DNA of 64,000 bases from DATBSK01 sp964532485 (GTDB lineage: Bacteria; Actinomycetota; Acidimicrobiia; IMCC26256; PALSA-555): NCBI GenBank assembly GCA_964532485.1, contig CAZHKE010000007.1, forward strand, positions 1 through 64,000. The letters run 5' to 3'. Positions 1 to 8,603 of this stretch are shown one piece after another (position 1 is the first letter of the stretch; every line of letters starts with the position of its first letter). The position numbers and the translations under genes are program-made. The notes beneath the pieces were generated by a model. That model was not told the DNA's origin. It worked only from the letters and a program-made list of their open reading frames with translations, and made no database searches.

Positions 1-412
1 CACCCCAATGGAGCGTCGTGTACGCCTGAGCGCCCGGGGCGATCGTGACGAGGTCATTGGGGCCCGGGTCGCGGACGACGTCGGTCGGGACGTCGTCGCG
101 CTGCGCGTCGAGCAGCTGGAGCCCGACGTATCCGATCATCGTGCAGGGCGAGCCGCCGTTGTTCGTGAACGTGAGGTAGGCGTTGCGCTGACCTGCGCCC
201 GCGTCGGGCTCGCTGATCGTCGCCGCCAGCTGTGTCGTCGCGCACGTCGGTGGCCCGGCGGCCGTGGTGGTCGTCGACACCGACGTGGAGGACGTGGAGC
301 TCGTCGAGGTGCTCGACGTCGTGGTCGTCGACTCGGAGTCGCCACCGCCGTCGCACGCCGCGCCGAGCGCCGTGATCGCCAGCACTGCCATCACGAGCCC
401 GATGCGACGCAC
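1..412 (-). CDS. DUF4232-type lipoprotein, cut by window edge
   Basis: Minus-strand reading frame that runs off the left edge, so the C-terminus is missing. The proposed GTG start at 412 follows a GAGGAG-type ribosome-binding site. The N-terminus is RRIGLVMAVLAITALGAAC, a lipoprotein signal peptide with lipobox LGAAC, followed by a Ser/Thr-rich linker (TTTTSSTSTSSTSSTS) and then a domain beginning with CATTQLAATISEPDAGAG. That domain resembles DUF4232 (paired cysteines, LTFTNNG..PC..IGYVGLQLLD). It is probably an exported, membrane-anchored protein of unknown function. The family call is from recognition of the motif pattern only. Confidence 0.75.
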   Translation of the reverse strand, partial: MRRIGLVMAVLAITALGAACDGGGDSESTTTTSSTSTSSTSSTSVSTTTTAAGPPTCATTQLAATISEPDAGAGQRNAYLTFTNNGGSPCTMIGYVGLQLLDAQRDDVPTDVVRDPGPNDLVTIAPGAQAYTTLHWG

Positions 413-456
413 CTTCGCGACTCCTCTGGACTGCACGGAACCCGGTCGCGGACAAC

Positions 457-939
457 CTAGACGAGCGCGCGCGCCGCGGCGTCGACCACCTTGTCGAGGG
501 GCAGCGAGCCGTCGATCGTCGTGACCGTGTGGTCGAGCTCGAGCGTCGCGAGCTGCGACGCCAGCAGGTCCGGGCCGGCGAAGTGGTGGCGGCGACTCGC
601 GAGCCGCTCGGCGAGCACGTCCTCGGACACGACGAGGGCGATGAACCGCGTCGCCAACGTGCCCGCGAGCCGCCGGCGCGACCCGGTCGTGAGCGCGGAG
701 CACGCGAGCACCACGCCGGTCTCGGTGTGGTCGACGAGGATCTGGTGCAGCCGATCGAGCCACGGCGCCCGCTGCTCCTCGCTCAGCGGCACGCCTGCCG
801 CCATCTGCGCCTTGGCCGCGTCGGTGTGCGCATCGTCGCCGTCGACGAAGGCCACGTCGAGGCGCCCTGCGAGCAGCCGACCGACGGTCGTCTTCCCGGA
901 GCCCGCCACGCCCATCACCACGATCGTCGGCCCGGCCAC
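457..939 (-). CDS. gntK: Gluconokinase
   Basis: Phosphorylates D-gluconate to 6-phosphogluconate using ATP, feeding the pentose phosphate or Entner-Doudoroff route in the cytoplasm. The 160-residue length is normal for the GntK/IdnK family. The P-loop GVAGSGKT is at residues 10-17, the substrate-side motif DGDDAH at about 33-38, the conserved stretch PLSEEQRAPWL follows, and the ACSAL motif is in the middle. The start is a GTG at 939 with no Shine-Dalgarno sequence; a TACCCT box ends 7 nt upstream, so the mRNA is probably leaderless. It lies just upstream of the DUF4232 lipoprotein gene on the same strand (44 bp apart). Confidence 0.93.
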   Translation of the reverse strand: MAGPTIVVMGVAGSGKTTVGRLLAGRLDVAFVDGDDAHTDAAKAQMAAGVPLSEEQRAPWLDRLHQILVDHTETGVVLACSALTTGSRRRLAGTLATRFIALVVSEDVLAERLASRRHHFAGPDLLASQLATLELDHTVTTIDGSLPLDKVVDAAARALV

Positions 940-946
940 ACCAGCG

Positions 947-952
947 AGGGTA
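947..952 (-). promoter_or_regulatory. -10 box (TACCCT) of gluconokinase
   Basis: TACCCT on the minus strand ends 7 nt before the GTG start of gntK. There is no ribosome-binding site between them, so this looks like a leaderless promoter, a pattern repeated elsewhere in this window. Confidence 0.45.
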
Positions 953-1055
953 AACGCGACATCAAGGTCATCGTCGAGCTCGCGGGCACCTGAGTCAGCC
1001 CATGTCGAGCGCGCCGCCTCGACATGCAGGGGTCACCGCGTGTGATGATCGTCGC

Positions 1056-2711
1056 ATGCCCGCCAGCACCGCAGACGCGTTCCCCGACATCGGCGACTAC
1101 GCGTTCATCTCAGACTGCCACTCGCTCGCGCTGATCACCTCCGACGCGTCGGTCGAGTGGGCGTGCTTCCACCGCTTCGACTCCCGTCCGGTCTTCGCGC
1201 GCATCCTGGACCGGCACGTCGGTGGTTGGTTCCGCATCGCGCCGGCGACCGAGTTCACCTCGACGCGCCGCTATCTGCCGGGCACCAACGTGCTCGAGAC
1301 GCGGTTCACGACGTCGACGGGCGTCGTCACCGTCACCGACTGCCTGCCGGTCGGCGCCCACCCCCTGCACCCGGCCGCCACCGAGCACCTCGTCGCCAAG
1401 CACCTGCTGCTGCGCGTCGTGCGCGGCGTCGAGGGACACGTCGACCTCGCGCTCGAGTTCCANNNNNNNNNNNNNNNNNNNNNNNNNNNNNNNNNNNNNN
1501 NNNNNNNNNNNNNNNNNNNNNNNNNNNNNNNNNNNNNNNNNNNNNNNNNNNNNNNNNNNNNNCACGTGCAGCGCAGCGCCCTCGTCCTCAAGGGACTCCA
1601 GTACGCGCGCACGGGGGCACTGATCGCCGCCGCGACGACGTCGCTGCCCGAGGAGCTCGGTGGCGAGCGCAACTGGGACTACCGCTACACGTGGGTGCGC
1701 GACTCCGCCGCGTCGATCGTCGCGCTCGCGAGTCTCCAGCACACCAACGAAGCGCTGGCCATGGGCGACTGGCTGCTCCGCACGACGGCCGGACGTGCCG
1801 ACGAGCTCCAGATCATGTACGGCATCGGTGGCGAGCGGCTCCTGCACGAGGCGCAGCTCGACCACCTGAGCGGCTACTGCGACTCGAAGCCGGTGCGAGT
1901 GGGCAACGGCGCGTGGGACCAGCTCCAGATCGACACCGTCGGCGAGATCCTCGGTTCCACCTGGTTCGTGCGAGAGGTCCTGGGCGCGGCGCCGTACGAC
2001 CAGCGACGCGCCGAGTTCATCGGTCAGGTCGTCGACCGCGCCATCGAGCAGTTCGAGCAGCCCGACGAGGGCATCTGGGAGGTGCGGGGCGGACGCCAGC
2101 ACTTCGTCTTCTCGAAGGTCATGGCCTGGCTCGCGGTCGATCGCGGCCTCTCGCTCGCCGAGCACGACCACGACGTCGACCCCGCGGTCGTCCGGCGCTG
2201 GAGCGAGGCGCGAGATGCGATGCGCGCGCGGATCGAGCAGGAGGGCGTCGACCCGACCACCGGCGCGTTCACGCAGGCGCTCGGGTCGACGACGCTCGAC
2301 GCATCGGCGCTCCAGGTGGGTCTGCGCAACTTCCTGCCCGACGACGACCCGCGGGTGCTCGCCACCATCGCGCAGATCGACGAGAAGCTGACGCGCAACG
2401 GTCACGTCTACCGCTACGTGGGCACCGACGGACTGTCGGGCGACGAGGGGACGTTCGTGTTCTGCACGCTGTGGCTCGTCAGCGCGCTCGCTCGGAGCGG
2501 GCAGGTGGCGCGGGCCAAGGAGCGGTTCGAGATGGTCCTCGCGTGCGCCAACGACCTCGGGCTGCTCGCGGAGGAGATCGACGCCCACACCGGGCGCATG
2601 CTCGGGAACCACCCACAGGCGTTCAGCCACATCGGCGTGATCGGCGCGGCGATGGCGATCCACCTCTCGGAGTCGGGCGTCGGCGCGGGGCGCCAGTCGT
2701 CGCGTGCCTGA
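1056..2711 (+). CDS. Glycoside hydrolase family 15 protein (glucoamylase/trehalase-like), interrupted by gap
   Basis: GH15-family enzyme expected to hydrolyse alpha-glucosidic bonds; actinobacterial relatives include trehalases and glucan 1,4-alpha-glucosidases. The start chosen is the ATG giving MPASTADAFPDIGDYAFISD, because GH15 proteins of this type begin with the 'IGDYAFISDCHSLALI' block. The (alpha/alpha)6 barrel motifs RNWDYRYTWVRD and a C-terminal block GNHPQAFSHIG are clear. A 100-N gap sits after ALEF. Only about 34 codons separate the flanking motifs, where the family usually has roughly 100 or more, so the true gap is probably longer than 100 bases. Substrate cannot be set from sequence alone. 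Confidence 0.88.
   Translation: MPASTADAFPDIGDYAFISDCHSLALITSDASVEWACFHRFDSRPVFARILDRHVGGWFRIAPATEFTSTRRYLPGTNVLETRFTTSTGVVTVTDCLPVGAHPLHPAATEHLVAKHLLLRVVRGVEGHVDLALEFXXXXXXXXXXXXXXXXXXXXXXXXXXXXXXXXXXHVQRSALVLKGLQYARTGALIAAATTSLPEELGGERNWDYRYTWVRDSAASIVALASLQHTNEALAMGDWLLRTTAGRADELQIMYGIGGERLLHEAQLDHLSGYCDSKPVRVGNGAWDQLQIDTVGEILGSTWFVREVLGAAPYDQRRAEFIGQVVDRAIEQFEQPDEGIWEVRGGRQHFVFSKVMAWLAVDRGLSLAEHDHDVDPAVVRRWSEARDAMRARIEQEGVDPTTGAFTQALGSTTLDASALQVGLRNFLPDDDPRVLATIAQIDEKLTRNGHVYRYVGTDGLSGDEGTFVFCTLWLVSALARSGQVARAKERFEMVLACANDLGLLAEEIDAHTGRMLGNHPQAFSHIGVIGAAMAIHLSESGVGAGRQSSRA
1463..1562. other. Assembly gap (100 N) inside the GH15 gene
   Basis: Exactly 100 N, a conventional placeholder. The GH15 protein seems to lack more sequence here than 100 bases could encode. 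Confidence 0.99.
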
Positions 2712-2722
2712 GCGAACCGGCC

Positions 2723-4114
2723 TCAGCAGCCGCCCGGGACGGGCGCGAGCGACACGGCATCGGGTCCGGGGACGGCGATGCCGGCGAACGAGCGACCGAT
2801 GTAGAGCGTGACGTCGGCGCCGTCGACCGAGTCGTCCTCGATCTGCTGCACGGGACCCGCGACGTAGCTCGCGACGAGCGCGGCCGCGTCCTCGCTGCCC
2901 GGCGGGTAGTGCACCTCGCTCGCCTGGCGCGGCTGCGGCGAGTTGCCGGTGCCGCCACCGCCGAAGCCGAGCGCCTCGAGGCCCGCGACGGCGCCGGCCG
3001 CCGCGCCCTCGGCGCCCGACGCGTTCAGCACCTTGACGGACAGGTCCTCGGGCGCGACGTCGGCCGGGTCGGGCACCGTGGTGTCGAAGTCGCGCAGGCG
3101 CGCGAGGAGCGCGTCGGCGTCACCGGTCGCGTCGAGGACCGACTGACCGTCGCGCGTGACCGGCTCGGTCGGGATCGTCTGGCTCTCGGGCCCGCCGACG
3201 CCGCTGCTGCTGCCCGCGAGCCCGTCGGCGAGGTTGAACACGTCGGTGCGACCGAAGTCCTGGTCGACCGTGAGGTTGTCGACCGCGCGGTCGGCGATCG
3301 CGTCACCCTTGAACGGGTCTGTCAGCGCGGCGTCCATGGCGCGTGTCCCCACCTCGCGCAGGAACGCCTGCTGGCGACCGATGCGGCCGAGGTCGGGGAT
3401 CTGGTCGGCGTCCTCCCATTCCTGGGTGTCGGGGTTGAGCAGCTCGAGGTGGCGGGAGCGCACGAACGCGAGCGCGGTCGCGCCGTCGACCGGCACGCAG
3501 CCGGGGGCAGTGACGTTCAGTCCCGCCAGCGCGTCACGAGCGGCGGCCGGGAACAGCACCGGCACGGAGCCGATGGCGTCGACGATCTGGCGGAACGAGT
3601 CGAAGTTGACCTCGACGTAGTGGTGGATCGGCACGTCGAAGTCCTGGGCGAGCGTGTCGATCACCGCTTGGGGGCCGTCGTTGAACGCGGCGTTGATGCG
3701 CGAGCCGCCCCGTCCGGGGATGTCGACCCAGAGATCGCGGGGGAACGACACCAGGAGCGCCCGGCCCGAGTCGGGGTCGGTGTGCAGCACCATGATCGTG
3801 TCGGAGCGCTGCCCGCCGGCGTCGGTCTCGTCGCCGAACGCGGTCTCACCCGTCTCGGCGACGAAGCTGCGTGAGTCGGACCCGATGAGGAGGTAGTTGG
3901 CGCCGCCACCGCCGGGCGCGTCCGCGAGGGTGAGCTGCACGCGCTCGGCCCCGCCGAGCTTCGACTCGATGACCACGTTCACGAGCACGAACCCGCCGAC
4001 GACGATGGCGAGGACGAGGACGAGCGCGACCGCGAAGCGCCCCGGGAGCCTCGACGCGCCGGTGGCCTTCGACGTGGGGGAGCGCGAGGGCACCGACCAG
4101 ACGGTACCGGCCAC
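2723..4114 (-). CDS. LytR-CpsA-Psr (LCP) family protein with LytR_C domain
   Basis: LCP proteins transfer undecaprenyl-linked glycopolymers such as teichoic acid or arabinogalactan to peptidoglycan on the outer face of the membrane. The 463-residue protein has a short cytoplasmic N-terminus, one membrane helix at about 27-49, an LCP catalytic domain at about 70-290 with the conserved RSDT (103-106), SFPRD (123-127) and SRINAAF blocks, and a C-terminal LytR_C domain starting near DLSVKVLNASG. The conserved Arg and Asp residues that bind the lipid pyrophosphate are present. It is 3' to 3' with the GH15 gene, with 11 bp between the stops. Confidence 0.93.
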   Translation of the reverse strand: MAGTVWSVPSRSPTSKATGASRLPGRFAVALVLVLAIVVGGFVLVNVVIESKLGGAERVQLTLADAPGGGGANYLLIGSDSRSFVAETGETAFGDETDAGGQRSDTIMVLHTDPDSGRALLVSFPRDLWVDIPGRGGSRINAAFNDGPQAVIDTLAQDFDVPIHHYVEVNFDSFRQIVDAIGSVPVLFPAAARDALAGLNVTAPGCVPVDGATALAFVRSRHLELLNPDTQEWEDADQIPDLGRIGRQQAFLREVGTRAMDAALTDPFKGDAIADRAVDNLTVDQDFGRTDVFNLADGLAGSSSGVGGPESQTIPTEPVTRDGQSVLDATGDADALLARLRDFDTTVPDPADVAPEDLSVKVLNASGAEGAAAGAVAGLEALGFGGGGTGNSPQPRQASEVHYPPGSEDAAALVASYVAGPVQQIEDDSVDGADVTLYIGRSFAGIAVPGPDAVSLAPVPGGC

Positions 4115-4148
4115 GAACGCGCGTTTCGCGTCAGGGCCGCTCTCGTGA

Positions 4149-4186
4149 TGCGTCCCTCACCCCGCTCTGCGCGGGTGAGGGACGCA
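4149..4186. repeat. Family A palindromic repeat, copy 1
   Basis: Perfect 14-bp arms (TGCGTCCCTCACCC and its complement) around a 10-nt loop. It lies between the 3' end of the lipase gene and the start of the LCP gene, both on the minus strand. Confidence 0.9.
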
Positions 4187-4200
4187 ACCATGGGCAGGGC

Positions 4201-5312
4201 TCAGCAGCCGGTGACCTCGACGTCGGGTTGTCCGGTGGGGGCGTACGGGTCGGGGGTCTGACCGCCCGCGAAGCGGTCGCCGATCCACGTGAGCATGTCG
4301 TCGAGTGACGGCGGGATGACGCCGCTGTGCGACGTGCCCGGGTAGACCCAGCGCACGACGTCTTGGCCGATGTCGCACAGGTGCTCCGTCAGGATCGCGC
4401 TCGACGCGGTCGGGATCTGCTCGTCGCTGCCCCCGTGGATGATCAGCAGCGGCACGTCGCTCGGCGTGTCGAAGCTCTGCGGGTCTTCCGCGGTGAGGAT
4501 CTCGTTCCACGCCGGCACCTCGAACGGGTCGGCCTTCGTGACCGTGTCGAAGTCGACGTCCGCGAGCTGGTCCTGGAGACCGCCCGAACAGGCCTTCTCG
4601 AGCTCGGGGATCAGGTCGATGCCGGCGGGCGTCAGCACCTCGTCGAGCGGGGCGAGCTTGTCGCCGTACGCGGCGTTCAACCCGCCGGCCGCCATCAACA
4701 GGTAGTGGCGGTAGTCGCTCGTCTTGAGGAAGTCGTAGATGAGGTTGAACTGCGACGGCGGCGCGCCCGCGACCACACCCTGGAGCTCGAGCTCGGGCGC
4801 GTACTCGGGGCCGAGCTGGTCGGCGTGCATCGCGGTGTGGCCACCCTGCGAGTGGCCCCAGACCACGTAGTCCGTGCTCAGCTTCCCCTTGGCGAGCTCA
4901 CGCGCCGCGCGCACGTTGTCGATCACGTTGCGCGCCGCGTTCTNNNNNNNNNNNNNNNNNNNNNNNNNNNNNNNNNNNNNNNNNNNNNNNNNNNNNNNNN
5001 NNNNNNNNNNNNNNNNNNNNNNNNNNNNNNNNNNNNNNNNNNNGTGACCGGCACCGCCTTGCCCGTCTGGCTCTCGGAGACGTACATGACGCGATACATG
5101 GTCCCGTCGATGTCGGGCGCGGCGACCTTCTCCGACTTGACGAGCGCGCCCGGCTCCGACGGGATCTTGCTCGGCACCGCGTAGAAGCCGGGCAGACCGT
5201 CGGGCGCGGGCTGCGCCTTGCGCGACGTGGTCGCGCCCGCGCTCGCGGCACCGAGCACCAGCGCGCTGACCATGACCGCGACGACAGCCGCGGGCGTGCG
5301 GCGAACGATCAT
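4201..5312 (-). CDS. Secreted lipase, alpha/beta hydrolase, interrupted by gap
   Basis: Probable secretory lipase (LIP family). It begins with a Sec signal peptide (MIVRRTPAAVVAVMVSALVL..ASA) and continues with PGFYAVPSKIP, typical of this family. The C-terminal half carries the nucleophile motif GHSQGG, the acid region GGSDEQIP and the likely catalytic His in PGTSHSG. It ends in a Cys, which could form a disulfide with an earlier Cys. The N- and C-terminal halves are in different frames across a 100-N gap (4944-5043), so the real gap length is not 100 or there is a small error; no frameshift need be assumed. It probably acts outside the cell on esters or lipids. Confidence 0.87.
4944..5043. 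other. Assembly gap (100 N) inside the lipase gene
   Basis: Exactly 100 N. The lipase reading frame changes across it, which fits an arbitrary placeholder length. Confidence 0.99.
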
Positions 5313-5362
5313 CGTGCTCCTCCCGTCGATCGCTCCTCAGCCTACGACGTCGTGGACGCACC

Positions 5363-5368
5363 TAGGCT
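5363..5368 (+). promoter_or_regulatory. -10 box (TAGGCT) of dienelactone hydrolase gene
   Basis: TAGGCT ends 8 nt before the GTG start at 5377 and no ribosome-binding site is visible, consistent with a leaderless transcript. Confidence 0.4.
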
Positions 5369-5376
5369 GGCGCGCC

Positions 5377-6012
5377 GTGTCCGAGCCCGACGCCGCCACC
5401 CCCGTCCCGTTCTTCCTGGCCCGCCCCAGCGCCGACCCACCGTGGCCGGCTGTCGTCGTGCTCATGGAGGGCAACGGGATGAGCACGCAGCTGCTGCGCG
5501 TCTGCGAGCGGCTGGCGGCGGCCGGGTACGGCGCGATCGCACCCGATCTGTTCCACCGCACCGGTGGGAGCGACCCAGGCAAGCTGCCGGACCGGGCCAT
5601 GGCGCTGCGGACCGGCGAGGCCGTCGACGACGTGCGCGAGTGCATCGGTGAGCTGGGGCGCCGCGGCGCGTCGTCGGTCGGTGTGACCGGCTTCTGCATG
5701 GGCGGGCGCCTGACGTACGAGATGGCGCTCGCCGATCTCGACGTGCAAGCGGCCGCGCCCTTCTACGGTGCGGGCATCGGGCGACTGCTGGGGGAGCCGC
5801 GCTGTCCGGTGCTGTGCTTCTTCGGCGGCACCGACGAGTGGGTGCCGCGCGACGAGATCGGCGCGGTCGAGGCACACCACCCGGGGCAGGTGATCGTGTA
5901 CGAGTCGGCCGGCCACGGCTTCATGCGCGACGGCTCCGATGCGCACGACGAGGCCGCGGCCGGCGACGCATGGGGACGGCTGCTCGGGTTCTTCGGCGAG
6001 CACCTCTCCTGA
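5377..6012 (+). CDS. Dienelactone hydrolase family protein
   Basis: Alpha/beta hydrolase of the dienelactone hydrolase family, cytoplasmic, 211 residues. The catalytic triad can be assigned: Cys107 in GFCMGG, Asp153 in GGTDEWVP and His180 in AGHGF; the EGNGM segment near residue 31 corresponds to the conserved Glu region of DLH. The start is the GTG giving MSEPDAATPV, because upstream codons overlap the divergent lipase gene and a TAGGCT box sits 8 nt before it. Classical members open dienelactones in chlorocatechol breakdown, but many relatives have other substrates and none is indicated here. Confidence 0.88.
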   Translation: MSEPDAATPVPFFLARPSADPPWPAVVVLMEGNGMSTQLLRVCERLAAAGYGAIAPDLFHRTGGSDPGKLPDRAMALRTGEAVDDVRECIGELGRRGASSVGVTGFCMGGRLTYEMALADLDVQAAAPFYGAGIGRLLGEPRCPVLCFFGGTDEWVPRDEIGAVEAHHPGQVIVYESAGHGFMRDGSDAHDEAAAGDAWGRLLGFFGEHLS

Positions 6013-6019
6013 GGAGCCA

Positions 6020-6601
6020 TCAGGGAGAACGACCCAGGTAGGCGGCGAGGCGATCGGCCGCGGTCGCGTCGGGCGGCGCCTCGGCCGGTGGTCGGTAGAG
6101 GGCGTCGGCGTCGGTGCCCCGGAACGCGTCGGGGAGGCGAGGCGCGACGTCCTCGCGCAGCGCGTCCGCCACCCCGGGGTCGAGATCGGTCGACCGTCCG
6201 AGCGCACGCGCCAGGTCCCAGCCGTGGACGAACGTGTCGAGCACGCACAGACGCTGCACGGTCGATCCCGCGAGCGGCCGACCGACGAACGTGATCGACG
6301 CGTCGAGCGCACCCCGTGCCGTGAACGCGTCGAGCGCCTGGCGGATCGCGTCGGCGTACGCGGCGCGGAAGTCGCCCGCGGCGTAGTCGTCGTCGTCACC
6401 CTCGATGGGCTCGGTCACGCGGTCGCGCACGGCGTGCGCGTACCAGTGCGCACCGCCGATGACGTGGTTGACGAGCTTGCGCACGTCCCACGCGTCGCAG
6501 GGCGTCGGGAGCCCGAGCTGCGCTGGTGCGGTCGCGTCGACCTCGGCGCGCGTCGCCGCGAACGCCCGCTCGAGCAGGTCGGTCGGCGGATCCGCGTCCA
6601 C
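6020..6601 (-). CDS. TIGR03086-type DinB-like metal-binding protein
   Basis: A 193-residue protein of the mycothiol-dependent maleylpyruvate isomerase / DinB-like superfamily (TIGR03086 type). Typical marks are the N-terminal four-helix bundle with TPCDAWDVRKLVNHVIGG (His46 is a likely metal ligand) and FVHGWDLARA (His126, Asp129). The start is GTG at 6601, chosen because a strong AGGAGGG site lies about 10 nt upstream. Members are cytoplasmic and often unassigned; a thiol-dependent transferase or isomerase role is possible. It is convergent with the dienelactone hydrolase gene, 7 bp apart. Confidence 0.85.
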   Translation of the reverse strand: MDADPPTDLLERAFAATRAEVDATAPAQLGLPTPCDAWDVRKLVNHVIGGAHWYAHAVRDRVTEPIEGDDDDYAAGDFRAAYADAIRQALDAFTARGALDASITFVGRPLAGSTVQRLCVLDTFVHGWDLARALGRSTDLDPGVADALREDVAPRLPDAFRGTDADALYRPPAEAPPDATAADRLAAYLGRSP

Positions 6602-6675
6602 GCGCGACCTCCCTCCTGTCGTTCTCCGGCCGTCGTCGCCCGGCTGTCGTCGCGCGCACCGTAGACCGCGCACCG

Positions 6676-6710
6676 GCGTCCCTGGCCCCACATCTCGAGG
6701 TGGGGACGCA
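6676..6710. repeat. Family A palindromic repeat, degenerate copy
   Basis: GCGTCCCTGGCCCCA followed 10 nt later by TGGGGACGC. It is shorter and imperfect compared with other family A copies. It lies between two divergent genes, so it cannot be a simple terminator for either. Confidence 0.55.
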
Positions 6711-6728
6711 ACCGGTGGGCGGGGGCCG

Positions 6729-6734
6729 TACGAT
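6729..6734 (+). promoter_or_regulatory. -10 box (TACGAT) of alcohol dehydrogenase gene
   Basis: TACGAT ends 8 nt before the ATG at 6743 with no ribosome-binding site between; probably leaderless. Confidence 0.45.
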
Positions 6735-6742
6735 CTGGCTCG

Positions 6743-7804
6743 ATGGCGGGCGTGCTGGACGAGACGATGCCCGCAGCGGTGTACGTCGGGGACGGCGCGA
6801 TGACGGTCCGCGAGCTCGCCGTTCCCCGCCCCGGACCCGGCGAGGCGCTCGTCGAGATCTCGCACTGCGGCATCTGCGGCACCGACCTCCACCTCGTGCT
6901 CGAGCAGTACGCGCGCCCCAACAGCATCCTCGGCCACGAGTGGGCGGGCACGATCGCGGCGCTGGGCGGCGGCGTCGACGGCTGGGAGCTCGGCGCGCGC
7001 GTCGTCGCCGACGCGACTCCGGGGTGCGGGACGTGCCGGGCCTGCCGCCGCGGCCGCCCGGCCGTGTGCCTCCAGCGCGAGCCACCCGACTACCTCTCGT
7101 TCCGTGGCGCGTTCAGTCGCTACGTGGTCGTCACCGCCGACCGGTTGCTCGGAGTGCCGGGCGCCCTCTCGACCCGTGCCGCCGCCCTCACCGAGCCCAC
7201 GGCGATCGCGATCCACACGGTCGCGCTGTCGGGCGCCGAGCCCGGCGACCGCGTGCTCGTGACCGGCGGGGGCCCCGTCGGTCTGCTGACGACCGCGGTC
7301 CTGCGCGCGCGAGGCATCGAGGACATCACGGTGTCGGAGCCGTCGGCGGTGCGCCGCGAACGCGCGCTCGCGGTCGGTGCAGCGGCGGTCGTCGTCCCCG
7401 ACGAGCTGCCCCGCGCGCCGATGGCCGGCACGGTACCCGAGCCGTTCACGATCGCGTTCGAGTGCTCCGGCAACGCGCGGGCGGCCGAGTCGGCGTTCGA
7501 GCAGCTCGACTACGCCGGCACGCTCGTGTTCGTCGGCACCGGCCACGAGCTGCCACGCATCAACCACAACCGCGCGATCGTGCTGGAGCTCACGATCATC
7601 GGCGCGTACAACTACGACGCAGCGGGCTTCCGGCCCGCGCTCGACCTGCTCGCCTCGGGCGCGCTCCCCGTCGACGATCTCATCGAAGCCGACGACGTGT
7701 CCCTCGATGGCGTGCTCGACGTGATGCAGCGGCTCGCCGCGGGTGAGCTCGCCGGCAAGGTCATGGTGACACCGACCGTTCGAGTGGGGGAGACCGACGA
7801 GTGA
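6743..7804 (+). CDS. Zinc-dependent medium-chain alcohol dehydrogenase
   Basis: NAD(P)-dependent MDR-family dehydrogenase, 353 residues, cytoplasmic. The catalytic zinc site is visible as Cys45 in CGICGTD and His65-Glu66 in GHEWAG. The structural zinc ligands are Cys95, 98, 101 and 109 (GCGTCRACRRGRPAVC). The Rossmann motif is GGGPVG at 175-180. The sequence is closest in style to threonine or butanediol dehydrogenases, but the substrate is not determined. Its stop overlaps the start of the downstream VOC gene by 4 bp, so the two are translationally coupled. Confidence 0.92.
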   Translation: MAGVLDETMPAAVYVGDGAMTVRELAVPRPGPGEALVEISHCGICGTDLHLVLEQYARPNSILGHEWAGTIAALGGGVDGWELGARVVADATPGCGTCRACRRGRPAVCLQREPPDYLSFRGAFSRYVVVTADRLLGVPGALSTRAAALTEPTAIAIHTVALSGAEPGDRVLVTGGGPVGLLTTAVLRARGIEDITVSEPSAVRRERALAVGAAAVVVPDELPRAPMAGTVPEPFTIAFECSGNARAAESAFEQLDYAGTLVFVGTGHELPRINHNRAIVLELTIIGAYNYDAAGFRPALDLLASGALPVDDLIEADDVSLDGVLDVMQRLAAGELAGKVMVTPTVRVGETDE

Positions 7805-8262
7805 GTGATCAGGTGCCGACGCTCAACCACGTCGCGATGTGCATGGACCCGAGCGTGCTCGACGAGCGGGGACGTGCCGACGTGCTCGCGTTCTACGGCG
7901 AGGTGCTCGGGTGGACGGAAGGCGACAACACGGGCGAGCGCGGCAACCCGCTCATCCTCTACACGGGCGCGTTCGGGCAGTTCGTGTACCTGCTCCCCGG
8001 CGATCCCGAGACCGGCGAGTTCATGCACGCCCCGACGCTCGACCACTTCGGCCTCCAGGTGCCGACGCTCGAAGGCCTCCACGAGACGCTGGCGAGGGCG
8101 AAGCGGTACGCCGAGCGCGACGACCGGGTCCGCATCGTCGACGTCGACCAGCGCATCACCCGCGGCCCGACGCACGACTACACGCTGACGAACGCGTACG
8201 TCGGCTTCCTGCTGCCGCTCATGGTGGAGCTCCAGCACCTGGACCGTCGCGACCGGGACTAG
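7801..8262 (+). CDS. VOC family (glyoxalase/dioxygenase-like) protein
   Basis: A 153-residue vicinal-oxygen-chelate protein. Repeated beta-alpha-beta-beta-beta units are suggested by LNHVAMCMDPS at the start, LAFYGEVLGW-type segment near 25-35, and DHFGLQVPTL near 80. The final part carries HDYTLTNAYVGFLLPLMVELQHL. The GTG start overlaps the stop of the alcohol dehydrogenase gene, pointing to joint function. Substrate unknown. Its TAG stop overlaps the TAG stop of the convergent DUF1622 gene in the palindrome CTAG. Confidence 0.85.
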   Translation: MSDQVPTLNHVAMCMDPSVLDERGRADVLAFYGEVLGWTEGDNTGERGNPLILYTGAFGQFVYLLPGDPETGEFMHAPTLDHFGLQVPTLEGLHETLARAKRYAERDDRVRIVDVDQRITRGPTHDYTLTNAYVGFLLPLMVELQHLDRRDRD

Positions 8263-8603
8263 CCGGATCCGTTGCGCCGCCAGGGCCACGTGCCGTCGAT
8301 CTCGACCTCGAGCGAGAAGCTGAGCACGATGCGGATCAACACGATCGCGGCCAGGACGCCGACGCTCTCGAGGGTCGGCTCGACGACGATCGTGCGGATG
8401 ATGTCGCCGATGATCAGCACCTCGAGCCCGAGCAGGATCGTACGGCCGAGGTTGCGGCGCAGCTGCTCGTAACGGGCGGCTTCGTGCCGCTGCACCTGGC
8501 GCACGTACCACGCGAACGCGCCGATCGCGCCGACGATCATGATCAGCACGCCGACGGCCTCGACGACGTCGACGACGTTGCCGATGATCTCGTCGTACGT
8601 CAT
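8259..8603 (-). CDS. DUF1622 family membrane protein
   Basis: A 114-residue integral membrane protein with a first helix near 17-35 and two further hydrophobic stretches (ILLGLEVLIIGDIIRTI and VGVLAAIVLIRIVLSFSLEVEI). The block NLGRTILLGLEVLIIGDIIRTI..PTLESVG is characteristic of DUF1622. Function unknown. The start overlaps the stop of the upstream bestrophin-like gene by 4 bp, so the two form a unit. Confidence 0.9.
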   Translation of the reverse strand: MTYDEIIGNVVDVVEAVGVLIMIVGAIGAFAWYVRQVQRHEAARYEQLRRNLGRTILLGLEVLIIGDIIRTIVVEPTLESVGVLAAIVLIRIVLSFSLEVEIDGTWPWRRNGSG